In this document: piece by piece, positions 1-10,362 of the stretch | Layout of the letters: the number at the start of each line of letters is the position of its first letter | Numbering within the stretch: position 1 is the stretch's first letter | Origin: Rhizophagus sp. LPA8_4_AMF | Lineage: Eukaryota > Glomeromycota > Glomeromycetes > Glomerales > Glomeraceae | DNA: 25,755 nucleotides | Direction of reading: 5' to 3' | NCBI GenBank assembly: GCA_021464525.1 | Contig: JADRCO010000836.1 | Coordinates: 1-25,755 of the forward strand | The notes under the pieces: model-generated | Told to the model about the DNA's origin: nothing | Database searches by the model: none | The model's input: only the letters and a program-made list of their open reading frames with translations | Program-made: the position numbers and the translations under genes

Positions 1-164
1 ATTATTGAAAATAATGGAAAATAAATTTTCTATTATTTTTATATCAATAAAAGAGCTGGTACGCAGCTTTCAAATAAAAAAAATTTCACGTGATTTGGAA
101 TGATCATCACGGAGTAATCATCAATTTAATTATTCCGGTTTTTTTTGTAACACACTGTATAATA

Positions 165-208
165 AAAGTGCCAAATTATTTGGGCATCCCAAATTATTTT
201 GGCACTTT
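165..208. repeat. near-perfect 20-bp hairpin (CCAAATTATTTGG family)
   Basis: The arm at 165-184 (AAAGTGCCAAATTATTTGGG) is followed by a 3-base loop and by its reverse complement at 188-208, with one extra T in the second arm. A third related arm lies at about 269-286 (TCCAAAATAATTTGGA), inverted relative to 186-203. The AGTGCC start is the same six bases that begin the termini of the element at 19325. It is probably a relic of inverted-repeat transposon ends; no transposase could be recognised nearby. Confidence 0.65.
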
Positions 209-1806
209 ACTTAGTAAATTATATATAAACTAAATGAATTTATACATTCCAAATTATATTTATGACATTCCAAAATAATTTGGATGGTATCTATACTAGT
301 GATATTCTATTGTTAAATCTCTATAAATCAAAATTGATAAAAATACTTTTTAATACAAAAACCACTTATATAATATATTGTAAGGATGGTTAAACCTGTA
401 TCCAATTGTGATATAGATCCTAAAGAAATACAAGTGTTAATGCATTTGCATTATATACACAATTATGAAATACCAGAAATATAGTGCTTTTGTATTCAAA
501 TCCTATTTAAAAAGTTTCTTAAAAAGTTAATTCAAAGTACTTTTCTGAAAATGATTATATCCAGATTGATAGGAAATATATATGTAGATAGGAAATTTAT
601 GGTGGCCATAAATTCTATAATAGTAAAATCAGGAAAAGGAAATTTGAAGTTTATCTTACAGTAATTCTGTACTTGTAACCTTTAAAAAGTACAAGTTCAT
701 TAATAACAAAAAATAGCTTTCCTGCTATACCATCTGAATATACCAGAATGCATATCTATAGGAAGGAAGTGAAATGAAAGCTAAAGATAGTTTTATTGAA
801 AATCAAATCCAACAGTATAAATGCATGTTCCATTTTTCTACATCATAATTCAAATTACAAAAGAATCCCAGAAAAATTGAAAAAATTTGTGTCAGATCAA
901 AATGAAAACTGAAGAATACAAATACTATCATGAAAATTTTGTAAGAGGTTCAAGTAAGGAAGGAGAAAAATTTTTGGGGCCAACATAGAACCAATGGTAA
1001 TTATCCAAAGAGAAAGGATCACCAGTCCCCACTCAAGGACCAAAAATAATCAAATTCGGCATTCAACTTAAGAATTTAACAAGCAATATGGAGAAGCTTT
1101 CAAAAAGCTCAGGGAATTCTAATATCTGGTATTCTGACAAGTAATAAACATATTGTAAATCATAAAATCACTTGACATTACGTTTATGAAAGGTCACATG
1201 CAAAAATAGGGTATTACATTATTACATGCAAATTTTAATTACAATTCATGATAAAAAAAGATTTTATCTAAAAAAGCAAGTGGTAAAATCAGTGCAGCTA
1301 GCAATACTTTACAGTGAAAAAACAACCGAGTTCAAACTAAACAACTAGTGTTCTAAGAGAAGAACTTCATTCTAAACATTGCATTTACAGTACCTTTGGC
1401 AAACCCGAAGGTGAACCAAATCAGGTGGCGAGAAGTCATGTGGCCTACCTATAAAAATGAGGTGAGAAATATAACCTATAAATAACCTAATATACGCAAA
1501 TGGGACATATTTGTTATGAAAATCACGAGAGAAGGCTTTTTAAATCCTGAGCAGATGTTTCTGTAGAGAAAGGTTTAAATATAGTAACAAAGAAAATTAA
1601 CATCTAATCTTTTTAGGTTAGCGCACAGAAACTACTAGTAAGCATAATATAAAATCAACCTCCCGATATAGACAAAGCATTAAATAAAGGAATTTCATAG
1701 TAATTGTTTTATTCTATTTTTAACCGTAAAATCAAAACAAAATATAATAATTATTTTATTTTTCTCCCACTTTTTTGTTATATGATTTATTACGATGATA
1801 AAATCA

Positions 1807-1814
1807 TATAAATA
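1807..1814 (+). promoter_or_regulatory. TATA box of the Cys-rich secreted protein gene
   Basis: TATAAATA lies 72 bases upstream of the ATG at 1879. The same octamer sits 70 bases upstream of the other secreted-protein gene (ATG 4251). In DNA this AT-rich one copy could be chance; the matching spacing supports it. Confidence 0.45.
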
Positions 1815-1878
1815 AGTACTCCCATCCTAAAATTTTTTTAAAAAAAGAGAAAAAAATAATTTTTAGAAAAAAAAAAAA

Positions 1879-2473
1879 ATGAAGGGACCAAGTTTTGTAT
1901 TTTTATTGTTGCTTTTATTAAGCATAGTAAGAGCACAAAACGGTGTCCCTACTGCTGGAACGCCTACACCAACAGCTGCGCCTACACCTACAGCTTCTCC
2001 CACATCCAATGGAATTGAAACATGTTTAGAAATCAGTCAATGCGGAGATGATCAAGCTTGCCGTGCAAAATGTGCAGGCGTACCAAATCCTACTGAACAA
2101 CAAGTTAATGATACAAAAACATGTATAGAAAAGTGTAATCCAGGTAAGTATTTTAATGAATTTTTCTTTTAAAAAAATCACAATTATTTAATTTTCTCCT
2201 TTCTATAAATTAGCGGATCCATATTACGCAGCTTGCAGAGATTCATGTATTGATACTTATTATAATCCGAAATCAACATTTACCTCGTCAACTATCCCTC
2301 CTTCAACTAACCCTTCTTCAGTATCCACTTCAGCCGCATCTTCAATTCAAAATAAAGCATCCCAAATGCCTACTCCAATTTCTAGTGTTGCCGTTAAAAC
2401 AACATCGTTTTCTACATTGTTGTTAGCTTTCATATTTTTTATGACAAGTGTTGTTTTTTCATTAGATAAATAA
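1879..2473 (+). CDS. small Cys-rich secreted protein with GPI-anchor-like C-terminus
   Basis: There are two exons, 1879-2143 and 2214-2473, joined by a 70-base GTAAGT...TAG intron in phase 1, giving 174 residues. The N-terminus is a clear signal peptide (MKGPS, then a run of Leu/Phe, ending near VRAQ). A Thr/Pro/Ala-rich segment that looks O-glycosylated follows, then eight cysteines spread over about 70 residues across the splice junction. After that come a Ser/Thr/Pro-rich stalk and a hydrophobic C-terminal tail with only a few residues after it, which is the layout of a GPI-anchored wall or membrane protein. It is not a recognisable CFEM or hydrophobin pattern, and I do not know its family. 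If the intron is retained the frame runs nine more codons to a stop, giving a 97-residue secreted form without the anchor. AATAAA at 2507-2512 is a likely polyadenylation signal. The gene converges on the membrane-protein gene. Confidence 0.8.
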
Positions 2474-2743
2474 TATTTTATTTGATATAACCAATTGTAA
2501 TTCTAGAATAAAAATTATTTAATTACTTATTTTGTCATATAATAGTCTCCTAATAAAATAATAGCTTTTTTACACTAATAATTTTAAAACGAAAAAGGGT
2601 TAAAATGATAAATACATGGGTGCGTAGTATTGATAACTGATAATATAAATACAGTTAATTTATAAAATAAATCAATTATGTTATAATCAACATCTGTAGT
2701 AGTAAAAATCCAAAGAAATTTTTGAATTAATGCCTTTTTCAAC

Positions 2744-3517
2744 TCATTGAAATAATAAATCCAATTCAGGCTGACCAGCCGGTTGAAAAGACAACGCGAA
2801 AATCGCCGAAATAAATGAAAGGGCAATTGCTAATAAGATTAATGGAATCCAGGCCACATCAAAGAATATGATGGAAAGAATCCAACAAACTGACACGATG
2901 AAGAAAATCCAAGCGAGAATTGCGGAAGTCTGAGAAGAAAAATTGAGATTAACGTTAAAAGGAAATGTCTAAATAAGATACGAAATTTCACCGACTTCTA
3001 CTTACTGTAGTCGCAAAATTTAATTTATAATTATTGTTAAAAGCACTAGCCTAATTACGATAAATAAATACTTACGAGCGTAGCAATCACAATCATCAAC
3101 AACGAATCTTTAGCAGCATTTGTAACTTTTGCGTAAAGGTTTCTCCCAAAAGAAATGATATTAAAAATCATCAGAACCTTATTGTGGTTTTTTTTGTTTT
3201 CTCTTTTGTAAATATATTACTATTGGCGATGATTGGTACTTCAATGGTTTCAGGGATTCCATCTTGCTGGGGAGGAGAAACTTCATTAATCAATCCAGGT
3301 AACGTCAGCAGTCTTCTTCTGCGTGCAAATTCGGAAACAAATAGACAAGTTGCCCAGATTATCAAATGAATGAAAATCGCAATATACTGTAAGTTCCTAA
3401 AATTAATTAAAGAATAAGAAAATCTTTATAAAAAAAAAAATTTTTGGTTATCATATTTACCTATTTACCTATAAGACAGTTATTATTTAAGCCTTCTTTA
3501 TCAATAAAAGTTTCCAT
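2744..3517 (-). CDS. small multi-pass membrane protein, exon joins not fully resolved
   Basis: The minus strand encodes a hydrophobic protein of unknown family. The last exon (2929 down to 2744) reads TSAILAWIFF... with about two membrane helices and ends ...LDLLFQ. It joins cleanly (GTAAGT donor at 3074, CAG acceptor at 2930-2932) to an exon carrying FGRNLYAKVTNAAKDS and another hydrophobic stretch. Upstream, 3380-3180 in another frame reads IAIFIHLIIWATCLFVS, then RRRR and a polar loop. A candidate first exon begins METFIDKEG at 3517, with a donor near 3470. Two joins fail: the first exon leaves phase 1 while the next needs phase 0 or 2, and the polar-loop frame stops at 3171-3173. The second break falls just after an 8-base A run (minus strand, about 3189-3196), where one extra base would keep both frames open. 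It may be a sequencing slip, a young pseudogene or a wrong exon model. Four hydrophobic segments in all. Confidence 0.5.
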
Positions 3518-4250
3518 AATTTTTATGAAATTCGAAATTAGGAAATTAGGAAAAATTTTAATTTTAAGAAAGAAACAAAGGACGATGAGAGTTTTTTTTT
3601 TTTAAAAAAAAAAAATTTTTAACTATTAAACCCTACGAGTTAAACTTCATCATACTTTAAATCAGACTGTAGTAAAACAGATACTACATTGTAATCATAT
3701 ATTTCATAAAATGGTCTAAAAACAAATTAATTTTTTTTACCATATAAGGATTTATTTACTTATTATTTTATTTATTTTTTTGAAATGAAAAACCATTTAA
3801 TTCAAGAACGTTAAATAATTATTAACTTTCATTCTATATTAAGAAAACAATGAAATATAAAATTTGCGATTGGTTTCTATTATTACGATTTCTTATAATC
3901 ATAACAATGATCAAATAAGGTTGATCTAATAATGATCTACGATTTATAAGTAACGATGGAAACACATTTGGCGTTATAATTACTTAACTAACTTACACTA
4001 GTGTTCTTAAAAGAATTTTCAGTTTTAAATTAGGTAATACAAAATACGATTTATACAATGCAATGTAATAAATAAATTACGAAATTTCAATTATAATGAG
4101 TACGTCATGTACCGGCCCATATTTAAACCGCGGTGTGAGAACAAAAAAATAACTCCATAAAGAAAAAGAAACTAATTTTATATAAATATTGGCCATTTAG
4201 AATATTCTTATTTTTTTATCCCTCAAATTTTTTTTTTCTTTTTATTACTA
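3518..4250. other. divergent intergenic region with poly(dA:dT) tract
   Basis: This is the spacer between the divergently transcribed membrane-protein and CAP-protein genes. It holds no gene. A perfect T12-A12 palindrome at 3592-3615 is the most striking element; such rigid tracts commonly exclude nucleosomes in fungal promoters. The CAP-gene TATA box is at 4181-4188. Confidence 0.5.
4181..4188 (+). promoter_or_regulatory. TATA box of the CAP-protein gene
   Basis: TATAAATA lies 70 bases before the ATG at 4251, matching the position of the same octamer before the other secreted-protein gene. Confidence 0.45.
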
Positions 4251-4945
4251 ATGATGAAATTTATAATGTATATAACATTAACGCTTGTCGTAGTATCGTT
4301 GACAACATTTAAAATTAATGCTACACCAATATCATCCCCTTCGGATGAATTTTTACTAAATACAATTTCCTTACTTTGTTTGGTTAACAGAGAACGTGCA
4401 AATGCCAATGTTAGACCCTTGACTTTGGATAAGTGAGTATAATGATATTGATATTTACTTATAATACATATATATTTTGACATATGCTATACTGTATTAA
4501 CGAAAAAATAGGCGATTAGTAAAAGCAGCACAGCTTCATACAAATTATATGGCTTTAACCAAAAATTTAACGCATGATGATGTATCTGGATCATTAGGTA
4601 CTCGAATAAGTAATCAAGGATTTGATTGGTGGATGGCTGGTGAAAATATTGCGTATGGCTTTACAGAGAAAGAAGAATCTAAAGTCATAAGAGCGTGAGC
4701 ACTAATTAATAGAATATTTTTTTTTTAAAAAAAACAACCAACCATATTTATATACGTATAATTTCTGTAGTTGGATGAATTCACGAGGTCATCGAGCAAA
4801 TATATTAAATAGAAAATTTACACATTTCGGCTCTGGCTTTAAGAATAATTATTGGACTCAAAATTTCGCTCAATTTGCTGATGAATATCCGCTAGATGTT
4901 CCCATATGTCCTACAAAATCTATAAGAATAACTATGCAAATATAG
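4251..4945 (+). CDS. secreted CAP/SCP-domain (PR-1-like) protein
   Basis: There are three exons, 4251-4432, 4512-4694 and 4771-4945, with GTGAGT/GTGAGC donors and TAG acceptors and phases that close exactly, giving 179 residues. Residues 1-24 form a signal peptide (cleavage likely after INA). The rest is a single CAP domain of the compact, bacterial-YkwD-like kind: LVNRERA near 45-51, AAQLHTNYMA at 66-75, THDD at 81-84, GENIAYG in the middle, HRANILN in exon 3 and YWTQNFAQ near the end. The His and Glu residues of these motifs form the family's conserved cavity. Two cysteines (C43 and one in the terminal ICPT) could pair. CAP proteins of fungi are secreted and several bind sterols or fatty acids; whether this one does is unknown. 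The start could equally be the second Met of MMKF. AATAAA at 5036-5041 is a likely polyadenylation signal. Confidence 0.9.
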
Positions 4946-5198
4946 AAAAGAAATCACAGAAAATGGTTATGAATAAAAACTTTTTTTTTTTCCTTTTTTT
5001 CCTTTCTAATTTGTAATATTACTGATAATTTTTAAAATAAATTTCATTATTTGTTTGATTGAATCACGTGTAAATTGGTTGTCATATCTTAAAATGATTG
5101 GATAAACTTACTAAATATAATTTTTAAATCTTTCGCTCACAAAACCTTATTTATTTTTCTTTCAAAATAGTATTGTTAATTACTTGTTATTTAAAATC

Positions 5199-6551
5199 AT
5201 GGCGAATAGAACAGTATCCGATGCAATAGCTGTACATGGAACAAATCCACAATATCTCATAGAAAAAATAATGAGAACAAGAATTTATGAATCACTTTAT
5301 TGGAAAGAATTCTGTTTCGGTTTGACTGGTATGAATATTGTAAATTAGATTTTAACCTCAATCTGAAACAATAATAATATAAAAAAAAAGAAGTTAAAAT
5401 TGCTTTATTTATTAGCCGAGACGTTAATTGATAGAGCAATAGAATTGACATCATTTGGAGGTGAATATGGAAATCAGAAGCCCACAGAATTTCTTTGTTT
5501 GACGTTGAAATTACTTCAATTACAACCAAACAAAGATATTATTATGGAATTTATTAGAAATGAGGATTATAAATATTTAAGGGCACTTGGAGCATTTTAT
5601 TTGAGGCTAGTGGGAAATTCATTAGAGATTTATCAAACTCTTGAACCATTACTTAATGATTATAGAAAATTAAGAAAAAGAACAAGCGGTATGTAACATA
5701 TTATGGTAATAATATAAATAATTTAATTATTATTAATAATTTAATTGATATAGAAGGAGATTTTGAAATTGTATGTGTTGATGAGTTTATTGAAGAATTG
5801 TTGAAAGAAGAAAGAGTATGTGATACTATATTGCCAAGAATGTTAAAGAGACATGTATTGGAAGAAAACGGAGAATTACCACCACGTGAAAGTGTTTTGC
5901 AGGAACTTGCAGACGAGGAAGAAAAATCTTCTGATACAAAGGATGAAGAACAAGAAGGACAAAAGGAAAAACAGGAACAAGAAGGAGAGGAAGAAGAGGA
6001 GGAAGGGGAAGTGAAGTCAAGAAGTAGTAAAAGTAGAGAAAGAAGTAAAAGTGGAGAGAGAAGTAAAAGTGGAGAAAGAAGTAAAAGTGGAGAGAGAAGT
6101 AAAAGTGGAGAGAGAAGTAAAAGTGGAGAGAGAAGTAAAAGAGATAGAAGTTCAAGTAGAAATAGAAGCAATAAAAGCGGTGGTAGAAGGAATAGAAGTT
6201 ATAGTAGATCTAGATCTCCCCCACCAAGAAAATCCAGAAGTAGAAGCAGATCAAGGTCTCCTAGAAGAAGAGGTGGAGACTGGAGAGCTGATAGATGTAA
6301 GTAATATTCTAAGCAACTAAATTTGCCAAATTATTATATTATATTAATTTACTTTTCTTCATATAGATGTACCAAATAGTAGTCGAAGTAGCAGAAGGCG
6401 TAGACGTGTATCATATTCACGTTCCAGATCACGATCAAGATCAAGAAGTTATGATCGATACGAACCAAGTTATCGTAGAGGTAAATCATTCTCTTCTTCT
6501 TCATATCGACCTTCGCGCCATAGGTCTTATTCAAGAAGTCGTAGCAGATAA
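5199..6551 (+). CDS. PRP38: pre-mRNA-splicing factor PRP38 with RS tail
   Basis: There are four exons, 5199-5328, 5416-5688, 5754-6296 and 6367-6551. All introns are in phase 1 with GTATG or GTAAG donors and TAG acceptors, giving 376 residues. Residues 1 to about 175 form the PRP38 domain, with hallmark stretches such as HGTNPQYLIEKI, SLYWKE, GNQKPTEFLCL, DYKYLRALGAFYLR and LEPLLNDYRKLR. An acidic Glu-rich linker follows, then an Arg/Ser-rich tail of about 160 residues like that of metazoan PRP38A. PRP38 is a U4/U6.U5 tri-snRNP-associated protein needed to activate the spliceosome, acting in the nucleus; the RS tail would be phosphorylated by SR kinases. The tail contains a 6-residue tandem repeat (see 6041-6142). 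AATAAA at 6581-6586 is a likely polyadenylation signal, and the gene converges on MOB1 169 bases away. Confidence 0.93.
6041..6142 (+). repeat. 18-bp coding minisatellite in the PRP38 RS tail
   Basis: Five head-to-tail copies of AGAAGTAAAAGTGGAGAG at 6041-6130, nearly identical (one copy ends in A), plus a partial sixth copy. Each encodes RSKSGE. Because 18 is a multiple of three, copy-number changes keep the frame. Confidence 0.9.
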
Positions 6552-6720
6552 GTAATATTTTATTAAGAGTGTAAAGTAATAATAAATAAAATTATATAAA
6601 AAGAAAATATTATTGTATCAAATAGTATATATATATATTAATTTACATTTTATTTTAAGATATATAAATATATATACACACACATATATGTATCATTATA
6701 CAATACGATTATACAAATTA

Positions 6721-7655
6721 TTAAATTTGGTCTTGACTGGTTAGACGAATAATTAGATCAGCTAATGGTTGTAATTCTTTTTTTTCAATTAATTGAAATT
6801 CTTGTACAAAGTAAATATAATGTTTAAAACTAGTATTCAAATGAGCTTCTTCTCCTAATGCAACTATAGCTGAAAAATGTGATAAATAAATATGTGCGTA
6901 CACTCTAAATAATCGTTTGAATATTGTTTTTACTACTTGTTGAAAATTCTTTGGAAATGGAACTCTAATTTTACTCGGAAATAATGTTTCGTCATCTAAT
7001 TGATTTTGTACCCATTCCATTAAATGGTCAACATATTCTGGTGCTGATAATTTAGTTGGTTTCTTAAATTTCTCTCCATCTGACCAATGATATTCAACTT
7101 GTGGTCCAGCTGACATTACTGGACATTCTTGTGGCGTACAAAATTCTGTAATCGTACCGTAAAGCATATTTATTTGATTGAAGAAATCGTATGCTATAAT
7201 AAATAGAATGAATTAGTTACGATTCGAAATACTTAATCGATTCTTTCTTATACTCACTGTTCACAGCTAACCATTCATTAAGATCTTCGCCTTCCGGCAA
7301 GGCTACTGCCAGTTTCAAATTACCTGAACCAAGCGTAGCTTCCGCAAATTGTTTAAGTTGATATTGTTTTGTACCTTCCGGCACTTTCTTTTTAGGTTTG
7401 AACGTTTTATTCTTGCTTGTCCTAAATTTACATAAATAGAATTTAACAAATGATCATGTTTCGAATATACTTCCCAAGGGATTTCAAGTTTAAACCATTA
7501 CGTCATGGACTATTTACGCCTTCAAGATTATTACATATATATATGTGTATTACGGTCAAAGAAAGAAGAAAACAATTCCGCTGGGAAGTACATCTTGTAC
7601 GTGATTTTAAAAACACACACGAGTGAATAAATACTTACAACCCTAGAAAATTCAT
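6721..7655 (-). CDS. MOB1: MOB1 kinase activator
   Basis: Minus-strand exons are 7655-7639 (only 17 bases), 7421-7258 and 7193-6721, with phases that close exactly, giving 217 residues, the usual MOB1 length. The protein starts [20 protein letters not shown] and is alignable end to end with MOB1, including [30 protein letters not shown] and [11 protein letters not shown]. The zinc ligands are all present at C79, C84, H161 and H166. MOB1 binds and activates NDR/LATS-type kinases (Dbf2 in the mitotic exit or septation network of yeasts, LATS in animals) and takes part in cytokinesis and polarity. It shares a 206-bp divergent promoter with the esterase-like gene at 7862. The tiny first exon makes the start easy to miss, but MNFLG matches the family's typical MSFLF-like start. 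Confidence 0.96.
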
Positions 7656-7861
7656 TATAAATGATCGAAAAATTTTTCTTTTTTTATGATTCTCTAAGAA
7701 TGGGGTATATATCCAACACTCAAATTCTGTTGATCCGTTCTAAAATTCGACTGTTGGGGAAGTTGTGAAACTCAATAACCGTAAAAATTATTACCCGCGT
7801 GTTTATTAATTTCGTTTATATTAAAAAAAACAAAAAAAAAACCACAAAAAAAAAACAAAAA

Positions 7862-8918
7862 ATGCTATTCAAAAGAGTATTTAATTTTATAAGTTCGCGT
7901 CAGTACGCGTGCTTATCTTTGAAATCTGCTCCTCAGCGTCGCTCTCTTGTATTCATAGCATTTTCTAGTTTGTGCGTTTTAGGCATATTTATTTTGATAT
8001 GTTTTGGCTCTTTAGATTTAGATTTCGATTTTAGTGTTCCAGTTTTAGATAGTAAAAACACAGAAGGAATTTTACACTCGAAAGTAGATGTTTGTAAATT
8101 CGATTACTCTTCAATTAAAGATATTGCACGAGATAGAAGCAAACCATACATTTCTTTTATTGTTGATAATGAACTCATTGTCAAAAACAAAAAAATAGGT
8201 ATTTTTTATGTATGATTGGTATATGCTTGACATCTTTTCTTTATTAATTATTATTTTTTACTTGCTGTAGATTTAGAAAATATTTTTATTGGAAAACAAA
8301 TTTGTATAATAGTTGTGGTAATTATAATTATAAAATTATGTTTTTTTAAAAAAAAAAATAAATTCAAAATTTTAATTGTTATTTTATTTTAGATACCAGA
8401 TTCAATAATAAATAAATCAAAGAAGGATAATTTTAGTAGTAAAAATATATACGTTAGAGCTTTAAGTAATAATGTATTTAGAATTATTCCAGTGGTTTCG
8501 GTACCAAATTATGAGAATTTGTATAAAGGAATTGGATTTTTCTATTATCCCGATGATTATTCATTAAGTCTTACTATAGGATTACCAAGACGAAAGGATA
8601 TTATAATAACGTCAGAAAATGTATTAAGCTTATCGCTGAGTGATGAAGCGCATCTTATAGAACCTAATGAATTACTTCCCATTTGTAATACCACATCAGA
8701 AATTACTGGTCAATGGGTTTCCGGTTACTTTTACGATTCTTTACGTCCTCTTACGCGTTATTCAGAATTTTTAGATATAGATAATGATTATATATTTATA
8801 CCTGATCAGTGCAGAATGAAACTTATAACACCAGTAGAGCAATTATTATTATTAGAAAAAAAAACTATTCATGCTTATGGAGATACATTTCTTTGGGGGT
8901 GAGAAAAAAAATCCTTTT

Positions 8919-8954
<36 letters not shown>

Positions 8955-9640
8955 GTTGTTGTAAAAGAGTAAAGAAATATAATTTAATTGATTTATTTAT
9001 TATTATTAGGTCCTTGTATGGTATAGAAACAGGATATAAACAAAGTTGGTGTGAAGAAAAAGAACAAAAACTGGTTCCGCTTTGTTCATGTAATTTTCCT
9101 AGACCCTCATTACCAAGAGATACACAATTTGTCATTGCAAATAGTTCAATATTTGAAAGTTCATTATTCTTTCATCCTATTAATGATTTATTAGAAAAAA
9201 AGATTTCATGGAAAGTAGCATTAAAACAAGCTTCACGAATTCCAAAAGCGGATATTGTGATTATCTCTGTATCAAATAATATTTTCATGGATTCTTCTAA
9301 ATCTTTACGAGATTTCAAAACAAAATTAAGAGAGCTACTTTCTAATATTAAAGAAAAATATCCGAATTCTGATATTTTTGTTAGAACACCCGAGCCCTTT
9401 ACTCTTTCACAGCATATTCCGGACATTTCTAGAATACGTTATTTACAAACTCGAGATGTTACAATTAATGTTGCAAAAGAAATTGGGTTATATTTATGGG
9501 ATGTTGGAATACTTGATGGAAAAGATTGGTTTATGCCTGATCAATGCGTAAAAAAATCAAAAACACAATTATGGTTTAAAAGAGATGTTGTGAAATTAGA
9601 ATCGCAATTACTCTTTCATTCTTATTATAATCTTAATTAA
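7862..9640 (+). CDS. type II membrane protein resembling PC-esterase/TBL O-acetyl enzymes
   Basis: There are four exons, 7862-8198, 8271-8317 (47 bases), 8393-8898 and 9010-9640, with closing phases, giving 506 residues. A short basic cytoplasmic head precedes one membrane helix at about 29-50, so the rest should face the Golgi lumen or cell exterior. The lumenal part has the layout of the PC-esterase/TBL family: a TGQWV block, a Tyr/Pro/Cys block (FIPDQC), then a nucleophile-like block HAYGDTFLWGSLYG, a beta-strand block (DIVIISVSNN near 378-387) and a final block DGKDWFMPDQC at about 466-476. In that family the enzymes move or remove acetyl groups on polysaccharides using GDS and DxxH motifs. 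Here the Ser position is Thr (GDT, 291-293) and I see no His in the last block, so catalysis is doubtful. Family assignment rests on pattern only. A dinucleotide AT run lies in the third intron. Confidence 0.6.
8924..8952. repeat. AT dinucleotide microsatellite in an intron
   Basis: About 14 uninterrupted AT units lie within the third intron (8899-9009) of the esterase-like gene. Length polymorphism is likely. Confidence 0.9.
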
Positions 9641-10362
9641 TATAATGAATATTTATGATTTAAACTGGTATATTGATATCCCCACTTCCTTAATACCTTA
9701 ACCTAATCCCTCTTATCCTAAATTCACGTAACTAGGGGATAATAGGATTTTTACATAAAATTAGTAAAAATGTAAAATGATAAAGTGTAAGATATTGATA
9801 TATATTCTGATGTATTTCTTTAATCACTATTTATTCACTAGAACAATATTTAACATCACTCATTTTTTTCATTTACATCGTCCATTTTTTTTTCGAAAAC
9901 ACGAATGTTATACATGTAATTAAATCAAATATAAAAAATCAGAAGTTATCAGACTGATCCAGAATGTCATGTTACCTTTTACATATAAGTAGAATATTAT
10001 AATTTCAAAATTTATTGCATGCAAATTCAATTGATTGAATTATAAATTATATGAAGATAATCGATAACTATAAACTATCAAATATATAAAATAATCGATA
10101 TTTTATAAATTATAATCTATCCATTTTATTCGATATCTAAAGAAGGTTATCTATTTTATATTGCACAAGTAAAAAGATTGTCGCATGTAAAAAAAAATTT
10201 AAAATAAAATGATGATAAAATAAATTTGACGCCATTGCCGCACCATAATAAAAACTATATAGTAATTAAATTAAAGCTAATTAAATTGAAGCTAATTAAT
10301 AATTAATTAATTTATTTATTTATATATATGTATAATTAATAATCTACTAGTAATATAATTAA
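9641..10362. other. convergent intergenic region, AT-rich
   Basis: This region holds the 3' flanks of the esterase-like and BTB-TLDc genes. Apart from runs of AT-rich simple sequence (AATTAATT motifs near 10270-10360) I see nothing in it. Confidence 0.5.

Larger units (their letters stand above)
1..1878. other. gene-free AT-rich stretch before the first gene
   Basis: I see no supportable gene here. All frames are broken by stops, and the longest plausible ATG frame, starting near 386, runs only about 32 codons. The composition from about 380 to 1450 is less extreme than the surrounding AT-rich DNA, so it may be decayed coding or transposon sequence, but I recognise no domain in it. The left edge carries the hairpin at 165-208 and related copies to about 286. 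The last 80 bases form the promoter of the secreted-protein gene at 1879. Confidence 0.5.

Noticed and set aside
386..484. Possible transposase remnant starting MVKPVSNC
   Set aside because: Only about 32 codons are open and no Tc1/mariner or hAT motif could be recognised downstream; kept only as a search suggestion.
2584..2826. 80-codon minus-strand frame near the membrane-protein gene
   Set aside because: It overlaps the last exon of that gene in another frame, and the other frame reads as membrane helices joined by a good intron.
3184..3369. Plus-strand 61-codon hydrophobic frame
   Set aside because: The minus strand over the same bases fits the neighbouring exons better; the plus frame has no exon partners.
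5701..6171. Long minus-strand open frame rich in Leu and Ser opposite PRP38
   Set aside because: It is the complement of the RS repeat; the plus strand has a complete, family-matching gene with good splice sites.
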